A stretch of 64,000 nucleotides of DNA from Bacteroidota bacterium (GTDB taxonomy: Bacteria; Bacteroidota; Bacteroidia; Cytophagales; Cyclobacteriaceae): NCBI GenBank assembly GCA_018266435.1, contig JAFEAL010000003.1:186001-250000 (forward strand), given 5' to 3'. How positions within the stretch are numbered: position 1 is the stretch's first letter; each line of letters starts with the position of its first letter. The notes beneath the pieces are model-generated. The model was not told the DNA's origin and searched no databases. It saw nothing but the letters and a program-made list of their open reading frames with translations. Shown here piece after piece: positions 35,721-44,589 of the stretch. The translations under genes were made by a program, and so were the position numbers.

Positions 35721-37253
35721 TTAAATTTTTACAGGAAAATTTGCCAAAGCATAAGTAATGCGACTGATGGTTTCTTTCTGACCTAAAATTTCGATTGTCA
35801 TCATTAAATCAGGACCCGAGCTTTCTCCGGTTAAGGCAACCCGTAAAGGCTGCATGATTTTTCCTAAGGCAATCTCGGTAGCTTGAGATGTTTTCTCCAA
35901 CAATGCCTTAATTTCTGAAACTTTAGTGCTTTCAGTGCTATTGAGGCAATCAACAAAAGTTTTTAAAAATTTTACAGTTTCTGCGTTCCATTTTTTTGAA
36001 ATAACCTGATGATCAAAACTGGTTGGGGCTATGAAAAAGAATTTTCCTTGTTGCCAAAAATCTTGCGGAAACGTAACGCGTTCTTGCAAGACTTCACAAA
36101 TCTTGCTTGCCTTTTCGGCTTCACAAATGACATTTTCTGGTTTCAGTGAATTGTAGAGAAACACGGTTAACTCTTCATTCGATCTTTTTTTCAGGTATTG
36201 TTGGTTGTACCATTGTGCTTTGTGAATATCAAACCGGGCACCGTGCTTGCTGATTCGATCCAACGAAAATACCTGAATCAATTCTTTCATAGAAAAAATT
36301 TCTTGCTCGGTTCCCGGGTTCCAACCGAGGAACGCCAGAAAATTCAGCAACGCTTCGGGCAGATAGCCATTTTCGCGAAAGCCTTTTGAGAATTCTTTTG
36401 TCTTTGGGTCGGCCCAATTCAAGGGAAAAATCGGGAAGCCGGCTTTATCGGCATCACGCTTGCTTAATTTGCCATTGCCATCAGCTTTGAGCAACAAAGG
36501 CAAGTGTGCAAAATGTGGTCTTTCTTTCTCCCATCCTAAAAATTTGTAAAGTAAAATGTGCAGTGGAGCGCTCGGCAACCACTCTTCACCGCGAATGACA
36601 TGCGAAATTTTCATCAGGTAATCATCTACTACATTGGCCAGATGATAAGTAGGCATGCCGTCCGATTTCATCAACACTTTGTCATCGATCTGCGAGGAGT
36701 TTACGTGCACTTCGCCACGGATTAAATCGGTCAGCTTAATTTCTTCATTGGGAGGAACTTTCAAACGAATAACATAATGCTCGCCCGAATCTATTTTGGA
36801 TTTTACGTCACTTTCAGAAAGTGTGAGGGAGTTTTTCATCTGCATGCGGGTACCACTTCCATATTGTTGATCAGATGAGTGCTGACTTTTCAGACGCTCT
36901 CGCATGGCTTCGAGTTCTTCTTCCGTATCAAAAGCATAGTACGCTTTGCCCTGATCAATCAGTTGTTGTGCGTATTTTTGGTAAATAGGTTTACGCTCGC
37001 TTTGTCGGTAAGGCGCGTGTGGCCCACCCTTGCCTACGCCCTCATCAATTTCAATACCAGCCCATTTTAATGACTCTAAGATGTATTCTTCCGCACCGGG
37101 CACAAAACGATTTTGATCAGTGTCTTCAATGCGCAAAATCATGGTGCCACCGTGTTGGCGTGCTAATAAAAAATTATAAAGGGCAGTGCGCACACCACCA
37201 ATATGCAGTGCACCCGTAGGGCTTGGCGCAAAACGAACACGTACGTTTTTCAT
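35721..37253 (-). CDS. gltX: Glutamyl-tRNA synthetase
   Basis: This 510-residue class I aminoacyl-tRNA synthetase charges tRNA-Glu. The HIGH signature is seen as PSPTGALHIGGVRTALYN (about 9-26) and the KMSKS signature as KLSKRDAD (about 260). Length and the anticodon-binding C-terminal part are normal. It is first in a compact operon of six minus-strand genes. A TAACTTTA sequence just upstream resembles a -7 element with one mismatch. Confidence 0.97.
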   Translation of the reverse strand: MKNVRVRFAPSPTGALHIGGVRTALYNFLLARQHGGTMILRIEDTDQNRFVPGAEEYILESLKWAGIEIDEGVGKGGPHAPYRQSERKPIYQKYAQQLIDQGKAYYAFDTEEELEAMRERLKSQHSSDQQYGSGTRMQMKNSLTLSESDVKSKIDSGEHYVIRLKVPPNEEIKLTDLIRGEVHVNSSQIDDKVLMKSDGMPTYHLANVVDDYLMKISHVIRGEEWLPSAPLHILLYKFLGWEKERPHFAHLPLLLKADGNGKLSKRDADKAGFPIFPLNWADPKTKEFSKGFRENGYLPEALLNFLAFLGWNPGTEQEIFSMKELIQVFSLDRISKHGARFDIHKAQWYNQQYLKKRSNEELTVFLYNSLKPENVICEAEKASKICEVLQERVTFPQDFWQQGKFFFIAPTSFDHQVISKKWNAETVKFLKTFVDCLNSTESTKVSEIKALLEKTSQATEIALGKIMQPLRVALTGESSGPDLMMTIEILGQKETISRITYALANFPVKI

Positions 37254-37331
37254 CTGAAATTTGTGAGGTAAAGTTAAGTCGATTATCTAATCGAAAAAAC
37301 TTTGCGGGCGTGTTAGAGAAAATGAGTTTAG

Positions 37332-38135
37332 TTAATTTTTTACCCGTTCTTTTAGCTCCTTCCATTGTGATTCAGTGAGCAGTGGCTTTTTAATAAATGT
37401 TTTTCCTTTGATGTAGTTTATGATGTATTCGGCACGTTCTTTTGAGTCGGGGTGTGTACTGATCCAATATGCCTGACTGGGTAAATTTTTTTCTTTATCG
37501 GATAGTCGGTACATGAAGTTGGCAAAGGGCTCAGGATCAATTCTAGCCCGTATCATATATTCAACAGAAGTAATGTCAGCCTCACGCTCCAGGTCTCGGT
37601 CATAAGCAGAAGAAGATAACAGCTTCAGTGCTTCTTTCACGGTCTGACCTCCTCCGCCTGCAGTCATGGAAATAAGTGCAGAAAGGCCTATTTCTTTAAT
37701 GAGCTTTTTCATAACATGACCCTTTTCCATGTGTGCCAACTCGTGACCAACCACACCCAAGAGTTCGGCTTCATTTTCAGTTGATTTAATTAGCCCCGAA
37801 TAAATGACCAAATAATTATTTGGCAAGGTGAACGCATTAACTTCACCATTTTTTAAAATATGAATTTTAATTTTTGTTTGATCAATGGAATTGGCTTCGC
37901 ACAAATGATTGACCAATGAGTCAATAATCGCTACGGTCTTTTCATCATGAATTTCTTCATCGGCTTTGCTGAACAATTCCCAGAAAAAATCTCCTAATTT
38001 TTCTTCTGTTTTCTTTGAGGCTTCTTTTACTTTGAGCACAGCTATCCAATCAATTTGACTTAGGCCAAAATAGATAGTAGCAAATACTGCAACTGTAATA
38101 AAAAATTGAAGCAAAATTTTGTTCATGCCCGGCAA
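37332..38135 (-). CDS. M48-family metallopeptidase, membrane anchored
   Basis: This 267-residue protein has an N-terminal membrane segment (about 7-25; LLQFFITVAVFATIYFGLSQ) and the zinc protease motif HELAHMEKGH (about residue 128), with a third ligand Glu in DLEREADITSVEYM. It resembles the BepA/YcaL-type M48 proteases that act in the periplasm on envelope proteins. It overlaps the DUF4870-like gene upstream by 13 nt, so the two are probably translationally coupled. Confidence 0.9.
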   Translation of the reverse strand: MPGMNKILLQFFITVAVFATIYFGLSQIDWIAVLKVKEASKKTEEKLGDFFWELFSKADEEIHDEKTVAIIDSLVNHLCEANSIDQTKIKIHILKNGEVNAFTLPNNYLVIYSGLIKSTENEAELLGVVGHELAHMEKGHVMKKLIKEIGLSALISMTAGGGGQTVKEALKLLSSSAYDRDLEREADITSVEYMIRARIDPEPFANFMYRLSDKEKNLPSQAYWISTHPDSKERAEYIINYIKGKTFIKKPLLTESQWKELKERVKN

Positions 38136-38584
38136 ATCAGATTAGTAACGGAACCATAAAGCCACCACTCTACATGTATGCCTTTTCGAGTCTGAACAGC
38201 TGCTATCATTGTAGCAATGAAATCGAATAGATTAAATAAAACGATTGTGATCAGATAGGCTATGTATTTAGACGAAATTTGTTCGTTTGAAAAAATGATT
38301 GAGATGGTCCACCAAAAGCCAATACTGTTTACCGGGAGTAATGAGGCTTGCGAGAGTAGCGCTTGAGTACAATGCCAACGAACGAAGTGTGAGCCCTTTC
38401 GATTGCCGATGTAAAAAAACAAAGTAGCTACGAGGTTCATGATGGGGAGAGGTAACCCGGCCACCACAGCTACTAAAGACATTAAATACGAGTTGGAGGC
38501 ATTTTCAGCTTCATGCTCACTTGGTTCATGACCAAATTTATCAATTGCCAGGCTCATAATCCTTTGTGAATATTCCACATCCAA
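38123..38584 (-). CDS. DUF4870-like integral membrane protein
   Basis: This 153-residue protein has three or four predicted membrane helices and the sequence HFVRWHCTQALLSQ, which resembles the 'FHxxQ' core of DUF4870/TMEM-like proteins. An N-terminal cytoplasmic part holds SLAIDKFGHEPSEHEAEN. It overlaps DUF2752 by 31 nt and the M48 gene by 13 nt. Function unknown. Confidence 0.75.
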   Translation of the reverse strand: MDVEYSQRIMSLAIDKFGHEPSEHEAENASNSYLMSLVAVVAGLPLPIMNLVATLFFYIGNRKGSHFVRWHCTQALLSQASLLPVNSIGFWWTISIIFSNEQISSKYIAYLITIVLFNLFDFIATMIAAVQTRKGIHVEWWLYGSVTNLICRA

Positions 38585-38961
38585 TTAGTCAAAACCAAAA
38601 TAATGGCAGGAATTGCAAAAATTTTCTTTCCCAACATAAATTCTAATTTTATATAGAAAAGGAATAGGGAATTATTCTTACGAATCAGATCTAAGAGAAG
38701 CCACACGGGAGTAATAGCTATGATCAGTACAAGCAAAACCCCTAGCGGATTATACGAGAGTGCTTCCCAAAAATTTCCTTTTAAAAATGACTCAGCCGAA
38801 CGGGTTGAGCCGCACGAAGGACACGGCAAGGTGGTTGTTAGTTTTACCAAACAAACAGTGAATGGCTTGTAACTGATTGTGTGATTCAAATCGAGATAAA
38901 GCCAAGCATACCCGGCTATGCAAGCCAAAACCAAAATAAAATATAACTTATTTTTTGTCAC
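38554..38961 (-). CDS. DUF2752 membrane protein
   Basis: This 135-residue protein has three hydrophobic segments (about 7-24, 70-92, 110-128) and the family signature LPCPSCGSTRSAESFLKGNF, with a CxxC pair facing one side of the membrane. DUF2752 genes are often found beside TM2-domain genes, as here (5-nt gap). The role is unknown. Its 3' end overlaps the next gene by 31 nt. Confidence 0.85.
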   Translation of the reverse strand: MTKNKLYFILVLACIAGYAWLYLDLNHTISYKPFTVCLVKLTTTLPCPSCGSTRSAESFLKGNFWEALSYNPLGVLLVLIIAITPVWLLLDLIRKNNSLFLFYIKLEFMLGKKIFAIPAIILVLTNWMWNIHKGL

Positions 38962-38966
38962 GGTAT

Positions 38967-39305
38967 TTACATAATCACACGCTGAAGCATAGCTAAATTT
39001 TTTTCACGGGTGGCTGGCATGATCATGAACCAGTCGATAATTGCCCAAATACCCAACCCACCACATGTTAGTAATTTGCCAATGCCAAGGCCGGTATCAC
39101 CAATTATAAAACGGTCAATTCCCAAGCTCCCTGCTAACAGAGATACAATAATACTTGTAGTCGGATCTTTAAAGGGGATGGTTGATAGTATCGGCCATCT
39201 GTCATCTGGCAATGAAATAAGCCTATCGCGGATAGCGATTAAATGATGGCTCTCAAAATATTTACTGTTGGCCATAATGAACATATCTACTTTCTGTGAA
39301 TCCAT
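38967..39305 (-). CDS. TM2 domain-containing membrane protein
   Basis: This 112-residue protein has an N-terminal soluble part of about 40 residues and then a TM2 domain: two helices linked by the motif GIDRFIIGDTGLGIGKLLTC and a final IWAIIDWFMIMP. TM2 proteins form small membrane modules of unknown function. It is first gene of a four-gene cluster (TM2, DUF2752, DUF4870-like, M48). Confidence 0.9.
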   Translation of the reverse strand: MDSQKVDMFIMANSKYFESHHLIAIRDRLISLPDDRWPILSTIPFKDPTTSIIVSLLAGSLGIDRFIIGDTGLGIGKLLTCGGLGIWAIIDWFMIMPATREKNLAMLQRVIM

Positions 39306-39428
39306 AAAGGTTAGGTTAGGTTTGCCCTACTCGTTTGGCTTTTCGGTTTCGCCCCGGTTGGCCGGCATTTATTTTCGAAGATATAAAAATTGTAATTCAA
39401 TACGATAAGTACCCTATTGATGATACGA

Positions 39429-40352
39429 TTATGAAAGAGCGTCTGGCGGTGGTGTAGGGTGCTCAGCCAGTTTGTATTTGTCTTCGGGTAGGGGAATAAA
39501 TTCATGATTGTCGTTAGGGGGTAGTACGATCCTTCCGTTTTGCCAATCGCTTTTCGCTTGTTCTATTCTTTCTCTTCTTGATGAAACGAAATTCCACCAG
39601 ATATAACGCTCGCCCAGAGGTTCTCCGCCCAGCATCATCACGGTACTTTCTTGTGTTGAAATTATTTTAGGCGTGTCATGAGCTCCGAACACCAACATCT
39701 GGCCCGGGTTATAAGCTGAGCCATCAACTTTTACTGTGCCTTTGGCTATGTATAACCCACGTTCTGCATACCCGGCAGGCAATTCAAAAGCTGCATTCTT
39801 TTTTAATTCAACATGTAAGTAAAATAAAGGTGAGTGGGTACTTACTTTATTTTTTAATCCGAACGCACCCCCGGCAATCAGTTTCATCCAAATCCCTTTG
39901 TCGGTGTAAATCGGAAGTTCTTCTGATTTGTAGTTGGTAAAGGATGGATTGCTCTCTTCATCTTTTTCAGGCAAGGCCACCCACGTTTGTATCATTTCCA
40001 GTTTTGTACCGGCTAATAACGAGGGGTCTTCAAAGCGTTCGGAATGTGCAATGCCTTTGCCGGCTGTCATCCAGTTTACTTCACCGGGTTTTATTACTTG
40101 TTGTACCCCCAGACTGTCGCGATGGGTTATTTGTCCGTTGAAAAGATAGCTTACGGTAGAAAGCCCAATATGAGGATGTGGTAATACATCGAGTTTTGTT
40201 TGGGAACCAGCAGCAATTTGTACCGGCCCGGCATGATCCATAAAAATAAACGGGCCTACCATTCGCTTGAACCGGAACGGAAGGATGCGTTTCACTTCCA
40301 TACCCGGGGCAATGGAGGCACTGCGAGCTTCAATAACCAGTTGTGCCGCCAT
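39429..40352 (-). CDS. Pirin family protein
   Basis: This 307-residue bicupin has the pirin signature RMVGPFIFMDHAGP and HPHIGLSTVSYLFNGQITHR (metal-binding His residues), followed by MTAGKGIAHSERF. Pirins bind iron, and some have quercetin dioxygenase activity. Length is typical. It begins 18 nt after ridA in the same direction, and both may answer metabolite stress. The C-terminus SPPPDALS-like HPTPPPDALS is unremarkable. Confidence 0.93.
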   Translation of the reverse strand: MAAQLVIEARSASIAPGMEVKRILPFRFKRMVGPFIFMDHAGPVQIAAGSQTKLDVLPHPHIGLSTVSYLFNGQITHRDSLGVQQVIKPGEVNWMTAGKGIAHSERFEDPSLLAGTKLEMIQTWVALPEKDEESNPSFTNYKSEELPIYTDKGIWMKLIAGGAFGLKNKVSTHSPLFYLHVELKKNAAFELPAGYAERGLYIAKGTVKVDGSAYNPGQMLVFGAHDTPKIISTQESTVMMLGGEPLGERYIWWNFVSSRRERIEQAKSDWQNGRIVLPPNDNHEFIPLPEDKYKLAEHPTPPPDALS

Positions 40353-40370
40353 AAAGCTATTGGTAATGTG

Positions 40371-40751
40371 TTACTTCACCGCAATGCACGAAATCTCCAC
40401 ATTCACATCTTTAGGCAAGCGACTCACCTCAACCGTTTCGCGGGCAGGCGGCATGTCTTTGAAGTGAGCACCATAGGCTTCATTTACTTTAGGAAAATTG
40501 TTCATGTCTTTGAGAAAAATGGTGCTCTTAACTACATGAGAAAAATCCATTCCTGCTGCTTTCAAAATTTCAGAAAGGTTTTTCATCACTTGTTGTGTTT
40601 CGGCAGTGATGTCTCCCGTTATCAGGTTGCCTGCCGGCTTTTGAATGGCTATTTGACCGGAAATAAAAAGCATGTTAGCGGTTTTGATAGCCTGGCTGTA
40701 AGGACCGATCGGCTCGGGTGCATTTGCTGAATAAATTACTTCTTTTGCCAT
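40371..40751 (-). CDS. ridA: RidA family enamine/imine deaminase
   Basis: This 126-residue trimeric enzyme hydrolyses reactive 2-aminoacrylate and related imines made by PLP enzymes. Key parts are EPIGPYSQAIK, MLFISGQIAI and ARETVEVSRLPKDVNVEISC, with the conserved Arg in VSRLP-like position. It is the first gene of the ridA-pirin pair and is divergent from the HCDH-like gene. Confidence 0.95.
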   Translation of the reverse strand: MAKEVIYSANAPEPIGPYSQAIKTANMLFISGQIAIQKPAGNLITGDITAETQQVMKNLSEILKAAGMDFSHVVKSTIFLKDMNNFPKVNEAYGAHFKDMPPARETVEVSRLPKDVNVEISCIAVK

Positions 40752-40797
40752 AATCTTTTACTTTTGACCAAAGATCATAAATCTTTTTCGTTTTGAC

Positions 40798-41436
40798 ATG
40801 GAAATAGTTGTTATCGGCAATCATGAAAATTTTAAGGAATGTCAAGCCCAATTTGGGGTAACTCATCATTACTCCCTAATTACGGAACGCGGCCGGCTGA
40901 ATCCTTCATTCAATAATTCCATCATTTTTGATTTTAATCCGCTTGATCTCATGGAGTATCAAAATCTTCCGGGTTCAACGGTATTTGTCAACTCGGTGTT
41001 TACCTCATTGGCCGTGTTAATGAAAGACATTTACCGGCCAACTATTTTTGGATTTTGTGGGTTGCCTTCATTTTTTAGTCGTGAAATTCTGGAGGTAACG
41101 GTATCCTCTCACAAGTCAATTCAATTATTGGAAAATAGCTGCTCTCAGTTGAATATAAAATACAAAATCGTGAAGGATCAGGTGGGCATGGTTACTCCTC
41201 GTATTATTTGCATGATTATTAATGAAGCGTATTATGCTGTTGAAGAAAATGTAGCCTCAAGATCGGATATTGATTTGGCCATGAAGTTGGGTACCAACTA
41301 TCCATTTGGGCCTTTTGAATGGTGCGATAAAATCGGAATTAAAAATGTGCACCGATTGCTGAAAGAAGTTTTTGCAAACACCAACGATGAGCGATATAAA
41401 ATCTGTTCACTTCTGGAGATAGAAGCAGGAAAATAA
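40798..41436 (+). CDS. Short 3-hydroxyacyl-CoA dehydrogenase-like protein
   Basis: This 212-residue protein has a C-terminal half (about 110-212) that matches the HCDH C-terminal domain: VTPRIICMIINEAYYAVEEN, SDIDLAMKLGTNYPFGPFEW. The N-terminal half begins IVVIGNHENF, lacks the usual GxGxxG of the NAD site, and is about 70-80 residues shorter than a full Rossmann domain. It may bind acyl-CoA without dehydrogenase activity. Similar short forms occur in Bacteroidota. The gene is divergent from ridA. Confidence 0.8.
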   Translation: MEIVVIGNHENFKECQAQFGVTHHYSLITERGRLNPSFNNSIIFDFNPLDLMEYQNLPGSTVFVNSVFTSLAVLMKDIYRPTIFGFCGLPSFFSREILEVTVSSHKSIQLLENSCSQLNIKYKIVKDQVGMVTPRIICMIINEAYYAVEENVASRSDIDLAMKLGTNYPFGPFEWCDKIGIKNVHRLLKEVFANTNDERYKICSLLEIEAGK

Positions 41437-41454
41437 ATTAAAGTGCATGGTGAG

Positions 41455-41964
41455 CTACGCTACTTTCATTGCCACCAGACCCTTGGTTTTATGCAACTTT
41501 ATTTCAAACTGGCGAAGCATGAAATTGTTCATCCGGTTTTCGGCCAGTTCGGCATGACGATTTTCGGGAAGAAACACGGTTAAGTCCAGCACAGCTTGCA
41601 CAAAGAGTTCTTGTTTGCAAAACTCATTCACCCAGCCAACAAAAACCATCGACCATTCCTCTTTGTATTTTTCTAAATGCTCGCGGCCATCCCAGACAAA
41701 TTCAAGTTGATTGTTACTGTTTTTAAATCGGTAAACCCCGCAGGTGTTTTGATAAAAATTATGGAGCGGCTTCAGATTATTGACTTGATAGTTTTTAATC
41801 TTCAGCCCGAAATCATCCAGCAAACCCAATGGATTGGTCTTTTGAGCAAAGGCATTTTTTACAATTTCAACTAAACGGGTGAGCAATTTTTCCTGAAGAG
41901 AGAGTTGGGCTTCTTCAAGCAGGTAGTTTTTGTCCAACGGAAAAAACTTTCGAACCAAAGTCAA
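41455..41964 (-). CDS. Hypothetical protein (169 aa)
   Basis: I do not recognise this family. It is a mostly helical cytoplasmic protein with a conserved-looking centre (CGVYRFKNSNNQLEFVWDGR, WSMVFVGWVNEF). TTG at 41964 is a possible start, with the -7-like element TACCTTTG (41983-41976) 11 nt upstream. It is convergent with the short HCDH-like gene (18-nt gap). Confidence 0.65.
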   Translation of the reverse strand: MTLVRKFFPLDKNYLLEEAQLSLQEKLLTRLVEIVKNAFAQKTNPLGLLDDFGLKIKNYQVNNLKPLHNFYQNTCGVYRFKNSNNQLEFVWDGREHLEKYKEEWSMVFVGWVNEFCKQELFVQAVLDLTVFLPENRHAELAENRMNNFMLRQFEIKLHKTKGLVAMKVA

Positions 41965-42047
41965 AAAGGGTTTGACAAAGGTAAAAATTTTAGGGCTACG
42001 ATTTTTATTTGCCGATTAACCAAAATCTACACTGTGTCATTTGTGGC

Positions 42048-43187
42048 TCACTTCAGTATTTCTCTTGAAATCACCATCTTCTGAATCTCGGTGGTGCCTT
42101 CGTAAATCTGGGTGATTTTGGCATCACGCATGAGGCGCTCTACGTGAAATTCTTTTACGTAGCCATAACCTCCGTGAATCTGCACAGCCTCGGTTGTTAC
42201 CTCTTGTGCAATTTGCGAAGCAAAGAGTTTTGCCATGGCTGCGGCTTTCACAAAATCTTTCTTTTGATCTTTTAAGAATGCGGCTTGCCAAATTAAAAGC
42301 CGGGCGGCATTTATTTTTGTGGCCATGTCGGCCAGTTTGAATTGAATGGCTTGATGTTCGCTCAGGTGTTTACCAAACGCTTTTCTTTCTTTCGCATATT
42401 TTAAAGCAAGTTCATAAGCCCCTGCTGCAATGCCCAGCGCTTGCGAGGCAATTCCAATTCTACCTCCATTCAATGTGGTCATCGCAAACGTAAAACCAAA
42501 CCCTTCGTCACCAATGCGGTTGGCTTTTGGAACTTTTACATCGGTAAACATGAGTGAATGCGTGTCGCTTCCGCGAATGCCCATTTTGTCTTCTTTTTTA
42601 CCCACTACAAAACCGGGCATCCCACGTTCCACAATCAATGCGTTGATCCCTTTATGTCTTTTCTCCGGGTGAGTTTGCGCAATCACGAGATAGACACTTG
42701 CGCTTTTTCCGTTGGTGATCCAGTTTTTAGTTCCATTCAATAAATAATGATCGCCCTTGTCTTCGGCTGTGGTGTGTTGTGAAGTGGCATCGCTTCCGGC
42801 TTCGGGTTCAGACAAGCAAAAGGCACCGATATATTCTGCTGTGGTGAGTTTCTTTAAATATTTTTCTTTTTGCTCTTCTGTTCCAAACCGTTCCAAGCCC
42901 CAGCACACCAGTGAATTGTTTACTGACATGCACACCGATGCTGAGGCATCAATTTTAGAGATTTCTTCCATCGCCAAAACATACGATATCGTGTCCATAC
43001 CCCCGCCATTGTATGTATGGTCGGTCATCATACCCATGAAGCCGAGCTCTCCCATTTTCTTGATTTGCTCAGTTGGGAATTTCTGTTCCGTGTCGCGCTC
43101 GATCACGCCCGGCAACAATTCGGTCTGGGCAAAATCACGGGCTGCTTTTTGTACGGTGAGTTGTTCTTCGGTCAATTCAAAATTCAT
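42048..43187 (-). CDS. Acyl-CoA dehydrogenase
   Basis: This 379-residue FAD enzyme of fatty acid beta-oxidation has the AFCLSEPEAGSDA and LNGTKNWITNGKSA FAD/substrate signatures, RKAFGKHLSEHQAIQFKLAD, and QIYEGTTEIQ, with the catalytic-base Glu in the position typical of short-chain (butyryl-CoA) dehydrogenases. Length fits. TATCTTTG (43248-43241) lies 54 nt upstream as a possible -7 element. Confidence 0.95.
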   Translation of the reverse strand: MNFELTEEQLTVQKAARDFAQTELLPGVIERDTEQKFPTEQIKKMGELGFMGMMTDHTYNGGGMDTISYVLAMEEISKIDASASVCMSVNNSLVCWGLERFGTEEQKEKYLKKLTTAEYIGAFCLSEPEAGSDATSQHTTAEDKGDHYLLNGTKNWITNGKSASVYLVIAQTHPEKRHKGINALIVERGMPGFVVGKKEDKMGIRGSDTHSLMFTDVKVPKANRIGDEGFGFTFAMTTLNGGRIGIASQALGIAAGAYELALKYAKERKAFGKHLSEHQAIQFKLADMATKINAARLLIWQAAFLKDQKKDFVKAAAMAKLFASQIAQEVTTEAVQIHGGYGYVKEFHVERLMRDAKITQIYEGTTEIQKMVISREILK

Positions 43188-43270
43188 GACGATTCAGGGT
43201 TTCATGATTAAATAAAACAGATGCAATTTATTTTTGAGAGCAAAGATAGATTGGGATTTTCAGGAATAAA

Positions 43271-43298
43271 AAAGCCTGAGTATTTTGGCTCAGGCTTT
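43271..43298 (-). terminator. Terminator of the zinc metallopeptidase gene
   Basis: Perfect 10-base arms (43271-43280 and 43289-43298) around an 8-base loop are followed on the minus strand by TTTTTATTCC. It lies between the zinc peptidase gene and the acyl-CoA dehydrogenase gene, both read leftward. Confidence 0.85.
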
Positions 43299-43317
43299 TG
43301 GTAATCAAAATAGTTTG

Positions 43318-44019
43318 TTAATCTCTTCGGCCGAGGTAAATCATCACATAATACAACAGCATGGTAATGGCACCTATGGCCGCCACCACGTAGGTTGTAG
43401 CCGCTGTATTTAGGGCATCTTTGGCCATGTCATGTTCCTGACGAGTTACAATCCCCCGGGCTTCAATCCAGGCCAGTGCACGCTTGCTGGCATCAAATTC
43501 TACGGGCAAAGTAATGAGGGAAAATAAAGCAAACACGCCATAACAGGCGATGATTACAAGCAATGCCGTGTTGAACGAAAACAGTCCCTTTACGGCAAAA
43601 GCGCCAAACATCATAGCGATAAAAATGAAGTTGATCACTTTGGCGCTGATGCTTTGAACTGGCACCATAGCCGAGCGGAACTGCAGCCACTGGTAGGCAT
43701 TGGCATGTTGCACAGCATGGCCACACTCGTGTGCGGCTACAGCCGTAGCAGCCGCATTGCGGCCGTAGAATACGTCATGACTGAGGTTAACGGTTTTATT
43801 GGCAGGGTTGTAGTGGTCACTTAGCTGACCTTCTACGCTGATTACCTGCACATCATGAATTCCGTTATCGGCCAGCATGAGTCTCGCTACTTCAGCCCCG
43901 GTTAAGTCGCGGGCCAGTTGTACTTCACTGTATTTTTTAAATTTTGATTTCAGGCGTGAACTGACGATCATTCCTACAATCATAAAAAATCCGGTAATAA
44001 TCAAGGCTCCAAATCCCAT
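43318..44019 (-). CDS. YugP-like zinc metallopeptidase
   Basis: This 233-residue integral membrane protein has the metal motif HECGHAVQHANAY (about residue 96), flanked by an N-terminal helix (about 5-20) and two or three C-terminal helices. This is the neutral zinc metallopeptidase family (Zn_peptidase_2, YugP). Substrates are unknown. It starts 12 nt after rfaE2 and ends at a clear terminator. Confidence 0.9.
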   Translation of the reverse strand: MGFGALIITGFFMIVGMIVSSRLKSKFKKYSEVQLARDLTGAEVARLMLADNGIHDVQVISVEGQLSDHYNPANKTVNLSHDVFYGRNAAATAVAAHECGHAVQHANAYQWLQFRSAMVPVQSISAKVINFIFIAMMFGAFAVKGLFSFNTALLVIIACYGVFALFSLITLPVEFDASKRALAWIEARGIVTRQEHDMAKDALNTAATTYVVAAIGAITMLLYYVMIYLGRRD

Positions 44020-44031
44020 AGCTTATTTTGT

Positions 44032-44508
44032 TTATGTACGTTTAATTTTTTCAACAATCCGCGTGGTAGAATATCCTGGCACAAAATCAATGGTTTTTAC
44101 CTCGCCTCCATTTTTTTTAACAACATCTGCGCCAACAATGTTTTCTGCCAAATAGTCACTGCCTTTAACGAGAATATTGGGAAGGAGTTGGGAAATCAGA
44201 TTAAGCGGAGTGTCTTCATCAAATAAAACTACCAAATCCACAAACTGTAAAGCCGCCAAAACCCTGGCCCTTGACTGTTGGTCTTGCAGCGGACGCTCTG
44301 GCCCTTTAAACCGGCTTACCGAGTTATCTGAATTCAGTCCCAGCACTAATTTATCGCCCATGCTTCTGGCCTTTTCCAGGTAGTCAACATGGCCCAAATG
44401 CAGTAAGTCAAAGCAGCCGTTGGTAAATACCACTTTTAGTCCGGCATTTTGCCAAGCCTTTACTTGCGTGGTCGCTTCAGGTAGTGATTTTATTTTATTG
44501 TAAGTCAC
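44032..44508 (-). CDS. rfaE2: D-glycero-beta-D-manno-heptose 1-phosphate adenylyltransferase
   Basis: This 158-residue nucleotidyltransferase of the cytidylyltransferase fold has the motifs FTNGCFDLLHLGHVDYL (HxGH) and LVLGLNSDNSVSRFKG. It activates heptose for lipopolysaccharide core synthesis (RfaE domain II as a stand-alone protein). The start is GTG at 44508, with TAGCTTTG at 44521-44514 predicting a very short leader. The zinc peptidase gene follows 12 nt downstream. Confidence 0.93.
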   Translation of the reverse strand: MTYNKIKSLPEATTQVKAWQNAGLKVVFTNGCFDLLHLGHVDYLEKARSMGDKLVLGLNSDNSVSRFKGPERPLQDQQSRARVLAALQFVDLVVLFDEDTPLNLISQLLPNILVKGSDYLAENIVGADVVKKNGGEVKTIDFVPGYSTTRIVEKIKRT

Positions 44509-44589
44509 GAAAGCAAAGCTACAATAGATTTATGATTTGAAGGGACAAATAACATCACGGTTCGTAAATTGTAACCCGTAAATTGCTTT

